Assembly (NCBI GenBank): GCA_002383165.1
Contig: DFXK01000004.1
Coordinates: 1-64,000, forward strand
Direction: 5' to 3'
Source of the DNA: Flavobacteriales bacterium UBA4110
GTDB lineage: Bacteria; Bacteroidota; Bacteroidia; Flavobacteriales; Weeksellaceae
Length of the DNA: 64,000 nt
The translations under genes were made by a program, and so were the position numbers. A model generated the notes under the pieces. The model had not been told where the DNA came from and ran no database searches. It saw only the letters and a list, made by a program, of their open reading frames with translations. Shown one piece after another: positions 26,641 to 35,768 of the stretch (its first letter is position 1; each line of letters starts with the position of its first letter).

Positions 26641-26684
26641 TCATTTTAGAAAAATTTAAGGTAACTTTTTAGAAAATTAAGAAT

Positions 26685-27668
26685 ATGAAATATTACAATA
26701 ATATAGTTGAAACTATTGGTAACACGCCGTTGGTTAAAATTAACAAAGTTTTAGGAGATGATTTTCCAGCTTTGGTTTTGGCAAAAGTAGAAACTACAAA
26801 TCCGGGAAATTCCGTGAAAGACAGAATGGCGCTTAAAATGATTGAAGACGCCGAAAAAGACGGTCGGCTGAAGCCGGGCGGAACCATTATTGAAGGGACT
26901 TCGGGAAATACAGGAATGGGTCTTGCTCTGGTTGCAATTCAGAAGGGCTATAAATGCATCTTCGTAACCAACTCCAAGCAGTCTAAAGAAAAATGTGACA
27001 TCCTCCGAGCTGTTGGAGCAGAAGTGATCGTATGTCCAACAGATGTTAAGCCTACGGACCCGCGCTCGTATTATTCTACAGCTAAAAGATTAACACAAGA
27101 AACCGAAAATGCTTGGTATGTGAATCAATATGATAATTTGTCCAACAGACAAGCGCATTATGAAAGCACAGCGCCAGAAATCTGGGAGCAGACCGAAGGA
27201 AAATTGACGCATTTCGTAGCTGGTGCCGGTACAGGCGGAACAGTAACTGGTTGTGGAACATTTTTCAAAGAGAAAAACCCGAATATCAAAGTCATTGGCG
27301 TTGATACTTATGGTTCGATTTTGAAAGAAATCCACGAGACGGGAGAGATTCATCTGGATCACGCGTACACTTATGTCACAGAAGGCATTGGAGAAGATAT
27401 TCTTCCTGAGAATTATGATATGAGCGTCATCGATCATTTCGAGAAAGTGACTGATAAAGACGGCGCAATCTATGCAAGAAAACTGGCAAAAGAAGAAGGA
27501 ATCTTCTGTGGTTATTCTGCGGGAAGTGCAATGTCTGCTTTGGTTCAGATGAAGGACCAATTTACAAAAGACGACGTGATTGTCGTTCTTCTTCACGACC
27601 ACGGAAGCCGTTATGTGGGGAAAATCTACAATGATGAATGGATGAAGGAAATGGGTTGGCTGGATTAA
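26685..27668 (+). CDS. PLP-dependent cysteine synthase / cystathionine beta-synthase-like enzyme
   Basis: Fold-type II PLP enzyme of 327 residues. The PLP Lys is Lys45 in NSVKDRM, the substrate loop is GTSGNTG (71-77) and the phosphate loop is GAGTGGTVTG. Segments such as CDILRAVGAEVIVCPTDV and the DPRSYYSTAKRL stretch look more like the catalytic core of cystathionine beta-synthase than classic CysK, but C-terminal CBS domains are missing. It may make cysteine from O-acetylserine or cystathionine from serine and homocysteine. ahcY elsewhere in the window would supply homocysteine. No sulfur genes are adjacent. Confidence 0.88.
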   Translation: MKYYNNIVETIGNTPLVKINKVLGDDFPALVLAKVETTNPGNSVKDRMALKMIEDAEKDGRLKPGGTIIEGTSGNTGMGLALVAIQKGYKCIFVTNSKQSKEKCDILRAVGAEVIVCPTDVKPTDPRSYYSTAKRLTQETENAWYVNQYDNLSNRQAHYESTAPEIWEQTEGKLTHFVAGAGTGGTVTGCGTFFKEKNPNIKVIGVDTYGSILKEIHETGEIHLDHAYTYVTEGIGEDILPENYDMSVIDHFEKVTDKDGAIYARKLAKEEGIFCGYSAGSAMSALVQMKDQFTKDDVIVVLLHDHGSRYVGKIYNDEWMKEMGWLD

Positions 27669-27694
27669 TAATTATGAATTGTTAATTATAAATT

Positions 27695-27731
27695 ATAAAA
27701 AAACCGCTGTCGAGAGATAGTGGTTTTTTTA
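27695..27731. terminator. Bidirectional terminator between the cysteine synthase-like gene and iaaA
   Basis: An ACCGCT/AGTGGT stem (27703-27708 with 27719-27724, one G-U pair), extended by A-run/T-run pairing, serves two convergent genes. Confidence 0.75.
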
Positions 27732-27753
27732 TTGGTTTATTAGTAAAAATAGA

Positions 27754-28596
27754 TTATTCAAAAATCTCAAAATCCACTCCATCAAAACTCGCAAAAACCA
27801 TCGTGGGATAAGAATCCTGATGGAAAATATTTCCTTCAGAATCAATTCCGATTGCACCTGCAAAACCGTCAATTTCTTTCAGTTCTTCAAAGGTTCTGTC
27901 AAAAGCATTTTGCAGGGTTAAGCCGTCCGTTACGCGGGTTACAATTTTTGCTGCAGTTGCATTGCTCACGATATCTTCGCCAACACCCGTACAGCTTACC
28001 GCGCAGAATTTGTTAGCAAAATTCCCTGCAACAGTCGCCGAATCAGAGATTCTTCCCGGGATTTCAAAACCCTTTCCACCAGTTGAAGTTGCAACCGCCA
28101 GTTTTCCGTGTTTGTCAATGGCGACAGCTCCAACAGTTCCTTTTCCTCCGTTTTTTAGTTTCTCTTCGTATTCTTTTCTTCTTTGAGGAATTTCTGTAGA
28201 GAAATTTTCGAAACCATTTTTGGTAGCATAAATTTTTGCACCATTTCCACCTAAAACTCGGTCGTCTTCTTTCATCAATTCTTTGGCAACAAAAATCGGA
28301 TTTTTCACATCCTGAATATTAATTACGCCGCTCATTTTCTGAGTTTCGCCGTTCATAATCGCAGCGCTCATTCGGATAATACCATCACTTTGGATTTGCG
28401 AACCAATTCCGGCATTGTACAACTCATCATCTTCCAAAAGTGAAACAGCATATGCCACCGTATCAAAAGCTGAATTATCTTTTAAAAATTCGTAAGATTT
28501 TTTCGCAATGTCTTTCAGTGAGTTTTGTTTAGCCAATTTCACTTCATTGCTTTGACTACTTTCTGAGAAAAATCCGCCGTGGATGATTATTTTCAT
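27754..28596 (-). CDS. iaaA: Isoaspartyl peptidase / beta-aspartyl dipeptidase (plant-type asparaginase)
   Basis: Ntn-hydrolase that cleaves isoaspartyl dipeptides, including the beta-Asp-Arg product of cyanophycinase, to free Asp and Arg. The 280 residues start with the family HGGFF motif; the autoproteolysis site and nucleophile are in GKGTVGAVAI (Thr154), followed by the ATSTGG and GRISDSATVAGNFA substrate loops. No signal peptide, so cytosolic. It starts 10 nt after the cyanophycinase stop, a clear operon. This context makes cyanophycin turnover the likely main job, though general isoaspartyl repair is possible. Confidence 0.93.
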   Translation of the reverse strand: MKIIIHGGFFSESSQSNEVKLAKQNSLKDIAKKSYEFLKDNSAFDTVAYAVSLLEDDELYNAGIGSQIQSDGIIRMSAAIMNGETQKMSGVINIQDVKNPIFVAKELMKEDDRVLGGNGAKIYATKNGFENFSTEIPQRRKEYEEKLKNGGKGTVGAVAIDKHGKLAVATSTGGKGFEIPGRISDSATVAGNFANKFCAVSCTGVGEDIVSNATAAKIVTRVTDGLTLQNAFDRTFEELKEIDGFAGAIGIDSEGNIFHQDSYPTMVFASFDGVDFEIFE

Positions 28597-28606
28597 TGGT
28601 CGTTAT

Positions 28607-29503
28607 TTAGTTATCAGCGCTCACTTGCGGAATAGGATTGTATTGGGAATTAACAATCGTCATTTCTCTGGTTTTCAAATTGAATGTATCATTCATAGAA
28701 AGTACATCCACAATCAGGTTTTTAATAGAAATTGGTTGACCCAATTCTACATTGGTTAAGTTCGTATCTTTAATCTGAAGTCCATCTACCAAAATCACAA
28801 GACCAGAGCCAATCGCTGTCATTGTATCTTCTTCAATGAACAAACCGGTGTCTTCTCCAAGACCAATTCCTAACGTTCTAGGATTATTCACAACAGCTTG
28901 AAACAATCTTCCAATTCTTCCTCGTTGTACAAAATGGGTATCAATAATCACATTTTCTATAAAGCCAAGTCCTTGTGTTGTTTTGATTTCGCCTTTCAAA
29001 AGCGCTTCAGAGCTGGAACCTTGATAAATCATATTTTCCGACGCTGCAGCAGCTCCCGCAGAAGTTCCTGCGTAGATAAAATCTTCCGTTTGATATTTAG
29101 TTAAAATCGCATCGTGAAATCTCGTTCCTCCAAGAATCGAAGTTAAACGCAGTTGGTCGCCACCTGTGAACATCACCACATCGGCAGCATTGGCTCTTGC
29201 TACAATCGCATCACTATTAGCTTGTTCACGATTTTGGATATCAAGAATATTACAATTTTTTGCACCAAGATATTCAAATGCTTTTTTATATTCGGGACCT
29301 ACGATGTCAGGGATTTGAGATGCGGTCGTAATCACTTCAATGACAGAATCTTCTTTCAGCTTAGATTCATCAATAATCTTTCTGAGGATTCCGCGTTCAA
29401 AAAAGTTAAGATTTTTTTCAACATTTTGGTCAAAACTGGTCTCTGTAAAACTACCTTTGTTCACAGCGCCTCCAATGATGACTAGTTTTCCTTTTGATTT
29501 CAT
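28607..29503 (-). CDS. cphB: Cyanophycinase (intracellular, CphB type)
   Basis: Serine exopeptidase of the S51 family that degrades cyanophycin to beta-Asp-Arg dipeptides. The 298 residues have no signal peptide. They show the N-terminal LVIIGGAVNKG, FTGGDQLRL and the nucleophile motif YAGTSAGAAAAS (Ser148), then DTHFVQRGRIGRL and GIGLGEDTGL, all typical of cyanophycinases rather than other S51 dipeptidases. Operon with iaaA (10-nt gap) and divergent from cphA (412-nt spacer). A TATTTTTG box (minus strand, 29509-29516) ends 5 nt before the ATG. Confidence 0.95.
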   Translation of the reverse strand: MKSKGKLVIIGGAVNKGSFTETSFDQNVEKNLNFFERGILRKIIDESKLKEDSVIEVITTASQIPDIVGPEYKKAFEYLGAKNCNILDIQNREQANSDAIVARANAADVVMFTGGDQLRLTSILGGTRFHDAILTKYQTEDFIYAGTSAGAAAASENMIYQGSSSEALLKGEIKTTQGLGFIENVIIDTHFVQRGRIGRLFQAVVNNPRTLGIGLGEDTGLFIEEDTMTAIGSGLVILVDGLQIKDTNLTNVELGQPISIKNLIVDVLSMNDTFNLKTREMTIVNSQYNPIPQVSADN

Positions 29504-29508
29504 ATTAA

Positions 29509-29516
29509 CAAAAATA
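29509..29516 (-). promoter_or_regulatory. cphB-iaaA -7 box
   Basis: The minus strand reads TATTTTTG, ending 5 nt before the cphB ATG, so the transcript is probably leaderless. No TTG at standard spacing was found. Confidence 0.45.
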
Positions 29517-29708
29517 ATAAATCATTACAGAATAAACCTCATATCAAACGCTTAAAAATCCACAAAACTCATTTAAACTTTTAATAATTAAGGACTTATT
29601 TCCGAAAACAATACTTGTTGATTAATGAATTGTTAACTATTTTGAGGAATTAATAATATATTTGTTTTATAACCCAATAATTATTTTCGATTTTTCTTGA
29701 TTTTACAT

Positions 29709-29716
29709 TATCTTTG
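29709..29716 (+). promoter_or_regulatory. Candidate cphA -7 box with a long leader
   Basis: TATCTTTG lies 199 nt upstream of the cphA ATG; another candidate, TATATTTG, is at 29657-29664. Neither has an ideally spaced TTG. Either would place the structured element at 29788-29870 within the 5' leader of cphA. Confidence 0.35.
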
Positions 29717-29787
29717 ATAAAATAGAGAATAAGAATTTACAAATTAGCAAGCCTTTTTGATTTTACATTTTAATTCGGCATGAGATT

Positions 29788-29870
29788 TGGGCAGCTTTAT
29801 CCGCCCTCCGTTCCCGCTATTTTTATTTTTATCAAAAATAAAAATGAGCTCCACTCAGGTCGGGCTGCGT
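29788..29870. repeat. Structured palindromic element B in the cphA leader region
   Basis: A perfect 12-bp A/T stem (29819-29830 with 29834-29845, 3-nt loop) is enclosed by GCAGC (29791-29795) and GCTGC (29864-29868), with CCGCCCTCCGTTCCCGC on the left and CTCAGGTCGGGCTGC on the right. The layout parallels element A at 19366-19450. It may be a dispersed repeat, a structured RNA, or both. Confidence 0.6.
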
Positions 29871-29915
29871 GCAATTCTGTGTAAAATTATAGGTTAAAAA
29901 GCCGTGAAATAGAAT

Positions 29916-32543
29916 ATGAAAATAGAAAAAATACAAATATTAAGAGGCCCCAACATTTGGAGTATCACGAGAAAAAAACTCATTCAGATGCGTTTGGATT
30001 TGGAAGAAACAGAACACCAACCAACCAACAAAATAGAAGGTTTCCGGGAAAGAATAGAGCAATTGTTGCCGTCATTGTATTCTCACAGATGTTCTGAGGG
30101 AACGGAAGGTGGTTTCTTTAAGCGTGTAGAAATGGGAACTTGGATGGGACACGTGATAGAACATATTGCTTTGGAAATCCAAACGTTGGCAGGGATGGAT
30201 GTAGGTTTTGGAAGAACAAGAGAAACCAAAACGCCCGGAACATACAATGTTGTTTTCAATTATATCGAAGAAAGAGCAGGTGTTTTCGCAGCTGAAGAAG
30301 CTGTGAAAATTGCTGAATGTCTTATCGCAGGAACCGATTATGATATCAATTCTTGTATTCAGACTCTGAAAGAGATCCGTGAGAGGGAACGATTAGGTCC
30401 ATCTACGGGAAGTATTGTTGAGGAAGCGGTTTCCAGAAGAATTCCGTGGATTAGATTGGGGAAAAATTCCTTAGTTCAATTGGGTTACGGAATCAACCAA
30501 CAACGTTTTCAAGCCACGATTACCGGAAATACAAGCAGTATTGCTGTTGACATCGCTTGTAACAAAGAACTCACAAAAAAAATGCTGGAAGATGCAGCAA
30601 TTCCTGTTCCTTCCGGAGGTTTGGTGGTAGATGAAGAAGATTTGCAAGCGGTTATCAGAAAAATTGGTTATCCGTTGGTTCTGAAACCTTTGGATGGTAA
30701 TCACGGAAAAGGAGCTTCCATCAATGTCAAAGATTATGAAACAGCTGTTATCGGTTTGGAACACGCTCAGAAATATTCCAGAAAAGTCATCGTAGAAAAG
30801 TATATTACAGGTTTTGATTTCAGGGTTTTGGTCATTAATCACAAAATGGTTGCGGCGGCTAGAAGAGTTCCTGCACACGTTGTAGGCGATGGCGAACTGA
30901 ATCTTCAAGAACTCATCGATAAAGAAAATCTTGACCCAAGAAGAGGTTACGGACACGAAAATGTCCTGACAGAAATTGATGTTGATAAAGACACTAACGA
31001 GCTTCTTGAAAAACTAAATTATACATTAGAAACGATTCCGCAAAAAGGCGAAATTGTTTATCTGAAATCAACAGCGAATCTTTCCACAGGCGGAACATCG
31101 ATTGACGTCACAGATATGATTCATCCAGAAAATATTCAGATGGCAGAACGTGTTTCCAGAATTATTGGATTAGACGTTTGTGGTATCGATATTATGGCAG
31201 AAAACTTAACCCAACCTTTGAAAGAAAGTGGAGGCGCTATTTTAGAAGTGAATGCTGCGCCTGGTTTCAGAATGCATCTCGCTCCAAGTGAAGGTTTGCC
31301 GAGAAACGTGGCTGCTCCGGTTGTGGATATGCTTTATCCGCCAGGAAAAGAATTCAGAATTCCGATTATTGCTGTGACTGGAACTAATGGTAAAACTACA
31401 ACGACCAGATTGTTAGCTCACATTGTTAAAAATAACGGAAAAAGAGTAGGATTTACAACTTCTGACGGGATTTATATTCAAAATACGTTACTTGAAAAAG
31501 GCGATACCACTGGACCAATGTCTGCGGAATTTATTCTGAAAGATCCGACTGTAGAATTTGCTGTTCTAGAAACTGCAAGAGGCGGAATTCTCCGTTCCGG
31601 ATTAGGTTTTGGAACTTGTGATGTGGGGGTTTTGACGAATATTAAAGAAGATCATTTGGGAATCAGTGATATTCATAACTTGAAGGATTTGACAAGGGTA
31701 AAACGTGTCGTTCTGGATAGTGTGAAAAAAGATGGCTGGTGTATTTTGAATGCAGATGACGAGTATTCTATGCGATTGGCAGGCGATTTACATTCCAAAG
31801 TGGCGCTTTTCAGTCTGGATGAAAATAATCCTCATATCAAGAAATTTTCGAAAGAAGGAAAAATTACCTGCGTTTATGAAGATGGTTTTGTAACCATCAA
31901 AAAAGGTGAATGGAAAATCCGAATCGAAAGGGTAAAGAATATCCCAATCACAATGGAAGGAAAAGCGAAGTTCATGATTGCAAATGTTTTAGCTGCATCT
32001 TTGGCTGCTTACGTTTACGGCTTCGAGATTCCGAATATTGCTTTGGCATTGACGACTTTCATTCCAAGTGCGCAATTGACTCCGGGCAGACTAAACGTTT
32101 TCAAATTCAAGAACTTCAAGGTGATGATAGACTTTGCGCACAATCCGGCGGGTTACGAAGCCATTGAAGACTACCTGAAAAATGTGGAATCCAACAAGAA
32201 GATCGGAATCATTTCGGGAGTGGGAGACAGGCGGGATGGTGACATCCGCGAGTGTGGGAAAATCGCTGCCAGAATGTTCGATCATATCATTATCCGGAAT
32301 GAGAAGCACCTGCGCGGGCGCACGGAAGATGAAATCAACGGATTGATTATAGACGGAATTCAAAGCGTAGATAAAAATGTGAGTTACGAAATCATTCCAA
32401 AAGAAATCGATGCTTTGAAACACGCAATGAGTTTGGCAGAAGAAGGTACTTTTATTACAGCACTCAGTGATGTTATTCATAATGCGATTGAATTGGTTCA
32501 AGATTATCAGAACAAAGAATTGCAAGACGAAGGGAATTATTAA
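29916..32543 (+). CDS. cphA: Cyanophycin synthetase
   Basis: Polymerises Asp and Arg into cyanophycin (multi-L-arginyl-poly-L-aspartate), a nitrogen/carbon store, using ATP. The 875 residues match the family length and order: an N-terminal domain (ILRGPNIWS start, EHIALEIQTLAGMDVGFGRTR), an ATP-grasp domain (about 210-460; VLKPLDGNHGKGASINV and ILEVNAAPGFRMHLAPSEG) that adds Asp, and a Mur-ligase-like domain with P-loop VTGTNGKTTTTR (about 487-498) that adds Arg. Divergent from cphB-iaaA, so synthesis and breakdown genes sit together. A terminator follows. Confidence 0.97.
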   Translation: MKIEKIQILRGPNIWSITRKKLIQMRLDLEETEHQPTNKIEGFRERIEQLLPSLYSHRCSEGTEGGFFKRVEMGTWMGHVIEHIALEIQTLAGMDVGFGRTRETKTPGTYNVVFNYIEERAGVFAAEEAVKIAECLIAGTDYDINSCIQTLKEIRERERLGPSTGSIVEEAVSRRIPWIRLGKNSLVQLGYGINQQRFQATITGNTSSIAVDIACNKELTKKMLEDAAIPVPSGGLVVDEEDLQAVIRKIGYPLVLKPLDGNHGKGASINVKDYETAVIGLEHAQKYSRKVIVEKYITGFDFRVLVINHKMVAAARRVPAHVVGDGELNLQELIDKENLDPRRGYGHENVLTEIDVDKDTNELLEKLNYTLETIPQKGEIVYLKSTANLSTGGTSIDVTDMIHPENIQMAERVSRIIGLDVCGIDIMAENLTQPLKESGGAILEVNAAPGFRMHLAPSEGLPRNVAAPVVDMLYPPGKEFRIPIIAVTGTNGKTTTTRLLAHIVKNNGKRVGFTTSDGIYIQNTLLEKGDTTGPMSAEFILKDPTVEFAVLETARGGILRSGLGFGTCDVGVLTNIKEDHLGISDIHNLKDLTRVKRVVLDSVKKDGWCILNADDEYSMRLAGDLHSKVALFSLDENNPHIKKFSKEGKITCVYEDGFVTIKKGEWKIRIERVKNIPITMEGKAKFMIANVLAASLAAYVYGFEIPNIALALTTFIPSAQLTPGRLNVFKFKNFKVMIDFAHNPAGYEAIEDYLKNVESNKKIGIISGVGDRRDGDIRECGKIAARMFDHIIIRNEKHLRGRTEDEINGLIIDGIQSVDKNVSYEIIPKEIDALKHAMSLAEEGTFITALSDVIHNAIELVQDYQNKELQDEGNY

Positions 32544-32562
32544 ACTTTAAATATTTCAATCC

Positions 32563-32590
32563 AAAACCGCTCTACATTGGGCGGTTTTTT
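32563..32590 (+). terminator. Intrinsic terminator after cphA
   Basis: An AAAACCGC/GCGGTTTT stem (32563-32570 with 32581-32588) with a 10-nt loop and continuing T-run, 20 nt after the stop. Confidence 0.82.
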
Positions 32591-32644
32591 ATTTAATATA
32601 AATGAGCCAAGAATCCTTAAATTGCATTCTTTAAAATTGATTCA

Positions 32645-33775
32645 ATGCAAAGCTTTAAAATCATAACTTCCATTCTTGTTCTAAGTTCAACTCTATTATT
32701 TTCACAGAATTATAAAACCTCTTCAACTGCGAAAGTGGGAAAAGAATTTCCGAATATAAATAATGATAGAAAAGCTAAATTAAAAGTTTATTTTCCTAAT
32801 GCAAACTCTGTGATTCTGGAAGGTGGAGATGGAATGCAAAATGTGAAATCTACCACAGCCAAGGATAAAGATGGATTTTGGAATGTCTCAACTTCACCAT
32901 TGGAAATTGGATTTCATTATTACTGGTTCAATGTGGATGGGAAAAGGACTAATGACCTAAACACCGAACTTTATTTCGGTTATGGACAGCCAACAAGCGG
33001 AATCGAAGTTCCTTCTGGTGAAGATTTTTTCTTTGAGAAGAATGTAAAACACGGAAAGATTGTTGACGATAGTTTGAATTCTGAAATCACTAAAGGAAAA
33101 AGAAACTTCAAAGTTTATTTACCTCCAAGTTATGGAACAAAGAACTTTCCTGTTCTATATCTCTATCACGGAACCGGTGAAGATATCACAGGGTGGGAAA
33201 AGCAAGGTTACATCAGTAATATTTTAGATAATCTTTTTGCAGATAAAAAAGCAGAAGAAATGATTGTTGTAATGGATTACGGCGTTGCTCTGAATCCTGA
33301 ACAGGAAAAATTACCCGATGATTATCCAAGAACGGTTCTTTCAACAAAAAATCTCGAGAAAATTGTCGTGGATGAACTGATTCCTTATATTGATAAAAAA
33401 TATAAGACTAATAAAAAACAAGCAATTGCAGGACTTTCCCGAGGAAGTTATCAGGCAATGTTCATCGGAGCGGATTATCCGGAATTGTTTTCTGCCATTG
33501 GTTCTTTCAGTCCAGTAATTTATGAAGGAACGGAAAGTCAGCCTTTCAAAGAACTGCCTGTTGATAATCTTTTGAAATCGAAGTCAAAACCTTTCTTTTT
33601 TATGGGAATTGGTGAAAAAGAAGACCAGCGTTTCATTAATTATAATAATTTATTGAGTGATTATCTTAATCAAAATAAATATCCTTTTGTCCAATACAAA
33701 TCTTCAGGAACTTACCACGAATGGCTGACTTGGAGACGTTGTCTTTATGAATTTGCACAGAAAATATTTAAATAA
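32645..33775 (+). CDS. Secreted esterase, Fes/EstD-like with N-terminal CBM48-type domain
   Basis: A 376-residue protein with a signal peptide (ITSILVLSSTLLFSQ), an immunoglobulin-like N-terminal domain (about 35-125; KLKVYFPNANSVILEGG and WNVSTSPLEIGFHYYWFNVDG) of the kind found before esterases of this group, and an alpha/beta hydrolase domain. The nucleophile elbow is AGLSRGSYQA; the His is likely in SSGTYHEW near the end. Related enzymes include feruloyl/acetyl xylan esterases and enterochelin esterase-like proteins. The substrate cannot be fixed from sequence. It ends 8 nt from the convergent exporter gene. Confidence 0.85.
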   Translation: MQSFKIITSILVLSSTLLFSQNYKTSSTAKVGKEFPNINNDRKAKLKVYFPNANSVILEGGDGMQNVKSTTAKDKDGFWNVSTSPLEIGFHYYWFNVDGKRTNDLNTELYFGYGQPTSGIEVPSGEDFFFEKNVKHGKIVDDSLNSEITKGKRNFKVYLPPSYGTKNFPVLYLYHGTGEDITGWEKQGYISNILDNLFADKKAEEMIVVMDYGVALNPEQEKLPDDYPRTVLSTKNLEKIVVDELIPYIDKKYKTNKKQAIAGLSRGSYQAMFIGADYPELFSAIGSFSPVIYEGTESQPFKELPVDNLLKSKSKPFFFMGIGEKEDQRFINYNNLLSDYLNQNKYPFVQYKSSGTYHEWLTWRRCLYEFAQKIFK

Positions 33776-33783
33776 ATCCATTG

Positions 33784-34734
33784 TCAGACAAACGAGATTA
33801 CCGACCAAAGTCCAATCAGGGAAATAATTATCCATAAAACTACACCTTGAAATATCGGTTTGAATCCAACTGTACTCAAGACTTTTTTTGAAAGTCCCGA
33901 ACCGATAAGAAACAGAGTTATCGTTAATCCGATTTTAGAAATATTGACAATCGAATCACTTATTTTTCCGATAAATGGAATGTAAGTGTGAAGTAAAATA
34001 GCAGCTACAAATAAGCCTATGAAATAAGGGATTTTGATTTTCGTATCTTTCGATTTGAATAGCCACGAACTTGCGATTGCAATCGGAATAATCCATAATG
34101 CTCTGGTCAGTTTTACGGTAGTTGCGATTTGCAAAGCTTCCGAACCGAATTTACTCGCTGCGCCTACAACGGAACTCGTATCTTGAATAGCAATCGCACT
34201 CCAGATTCCAAATTGAGACTGAGATAAATTGAGCTGATGTCCAATGAACGGAAATAAGAAAAGAGCTAATGAATTCAGAATGAAAATCGTTCCCAAAGCT
34301 ACACTTATTTGCTTTTCTTCTGCTTTTATGACGGGAGAAATCGCTGCAATGGCACTTCCTCCACAGATTGCTGTTCCTGCTGAAATCAAATAGGCTGTTT
34401 TTTTATCGATTTTCAATAATTTTCCCAAAATAAAACCAACAGATAGTGTAATTACAATTGAAATAATCGTAAACATAAGTCCTTCTTTTCCTGCTTTCAG
34501 CGCAGTATGAATATTCATTCCAAATCCCAATCCTACAACTGAAAATTGTAATAAAACACTTGTGACTTTTTGATTAAGATGAGAAAACGGATGTCCAATT
34601 AATTGAGCTGCTGTAATTCCTAACAGTAGAGCAATCGGTGGAGAAATCCAAGGTGTAAAGCAGATTAATAAAAGAATTGAAAAAGCAATTTTTCTAAATG
34701 TTTCTTTTCTCGCTGAGGTATTTTCGGTAATCAT
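33784..34734 (-). CDS. YeiH-family putative sulfate exporter (UPF0324)
   Basis: Integral membrane protein of 316 residues with about ten hydrophobic helices and the family segments AGTAICGGSAIAAISPVIKA and IQDTSSVVGAAS, conserved in YeiH/UPF0324 proteins. These are annotated as putative sulfate exporters; biochemical proof is limited. It lies downstream of, and on the same strand as, a LysR-type regulator (81-nt gap), echoing the yeiE-yeiH pairing in E. coli, which supports regulation by that neighbour. Confidence 0.87.
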   Translation of the reverse strand: MITENTSARKETFRKIAFSILLLICFTPWISPPIALLLGITAAQLIGHPFSHLNQKVTSVLLQFSVVGLGFGMNIHTALKAGKEGLMFTIISIVITLSVGFILGKLLKIDKKTAYLISAGTAICGGSAIAAISPVIKAEEKQISVALGTIFILNSLALFLFPFIGHQLNLSQSQFGIWSAIAIQDTSSVVGAASKFGSEALQIATTVKLTRALWIIPIAIASSWLFKSKDTKIKIPYFIGLFVAAILLHTYIPFIGKISDSIVNISKIGLTITLFLIGSGLSKKVLSTVGFKPIFQGVVLWIIISLIGLWSVISFV

Positions 34735-34815
34735 TTCCTGAATTATTTTACAGCAAATTTCTGCAGTAAAAATAATGTAGAGAAATAACTATTTTTAATA
34801 TTTGATAACCTGAGG

Positions 34816-35697
34816 TTATGAAGAAGCAATATGATTAAAGAATAATTCCTGCAATTTATTTTGGTCTCCTTGATTGATAACACCATAAAAATAACGTTCA
34901 AAATCCAATCCTTTGATGTCGATAATTTTGAGTTCGCTGTCTTTCAGTTCTTTGAAAATAGAATGGATGGAAAGAAATGCATAAGTGTCGGAATTCAGAA
35001 GATAGGATTTGATACTTTCTGTACTTTGAAGTTCAATTTCTTTTTTCAGTTCAGAAAGATTGATTCCATTGCGTTTCAGTTGAGAAGCGATGATATCCAA
35101 AGAACCTGAGCCTGCTTCACGAAGAATAAAAGAAAGTTTTTTGAGTTCATCAATCTTTATACTTGTTTTGCTGTTCTTGTTTTTGCTTCTTGTGCACAAA
35201 ACAATTTCATCTTTTACGAGACAGGTGTATTTTAGATTTTGATGATTAGGCTGACCTTCCACTACGCCCAAATCTATTTTATTTTCAGTCAGTAGATTTT
35301 CGATGATTTCTGTATTGTTGGAAATCAAAGTCACATTGATATCAGGGAATTTTTCTTTGAAAGAAGCAATGTATTTCGGAAGAAAATATTGCGCAACAGT
35401 CGTACTTGCTCCAATTCTCACTTCACCTTTTGAATGGTCGGACAAAGCTGCGATTTCAAAATCGATGTCACGATAGATATCCATCAATTTTTCTGCGTGT
35501 TTGTAGAGTAGGAGACCTGCCTGTGTTAGTTTTATTTTGGTTCCGTTTCGGTCAAAAAGTTTTGTTTCGTAATACTGTTCAATTTCGTGAATGTGTTTAC
35601 TTACAGCAGGCTGCGAAATAAATAATTCCTCTGCAGCTTTGGTGAAATTGAGTCGTTTTGCAGTAACATAAAAAACTTTTAATCGAAAATCAAACAT
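34816..35697 (-). CDS. LysR-type transcriptional regulator
   Basis: A 293-residue DNA-binding regulator. The N-terminal winged HTH spans about residues 1-60 (VTAKRLNFTKAAEELFISQP and AVSKHIHEIE), followed by the LysR substrate-binding domain (residues 88-285). The ATG at 35697 (MFDFRLKVFYVTA) is chosen over a TTG-started form eight residues longer. It is upstream of the YeiH-type exporter gene, its probable target. Resemblance is to the CysB/CbbR/YeiE branch, but the effector is not deducible. Confidence 0.9.
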   Translation of the reverse strand: MFDFRLKVFYVTAKRLNFTKAAEELFISQPAVSKHIHEIEQYYETKLFDRNGTKIKLTQAGLLLYKHAEKLMDIYRDIDFEIAALSDHSKGEVRIGASTTVAQYFLPKYIASFKEKFPDINVTLISNNTEIIENLLTENKIDLGVVEGQPNHQNLKYTCLVKDEIVLCTRSKNKNSKTSIKIDELKKLSFILREAGSGSLDIIASQLKRNGINLSELKKEIELQSTESIKSYLLNSDTYAFLSIHSIFKELKDSELKIIDIKGLDFERYFYGVINQGDQNKLQELFFNHIASS

Positions 35698-35768
35698 CAG
35701 TTTCTGATTTGTATGATTCAAATTTATAAAAAGTGAGTGATTGAATGATAATTATTGAATCAAATTAA

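Noticed and set aside
27090..27602. 170-codon ORF opposite the cysteine synthase-like gene
   Set aside because: Shadow ORF; the sense strand encodes a clear PLP enzyme throughout.
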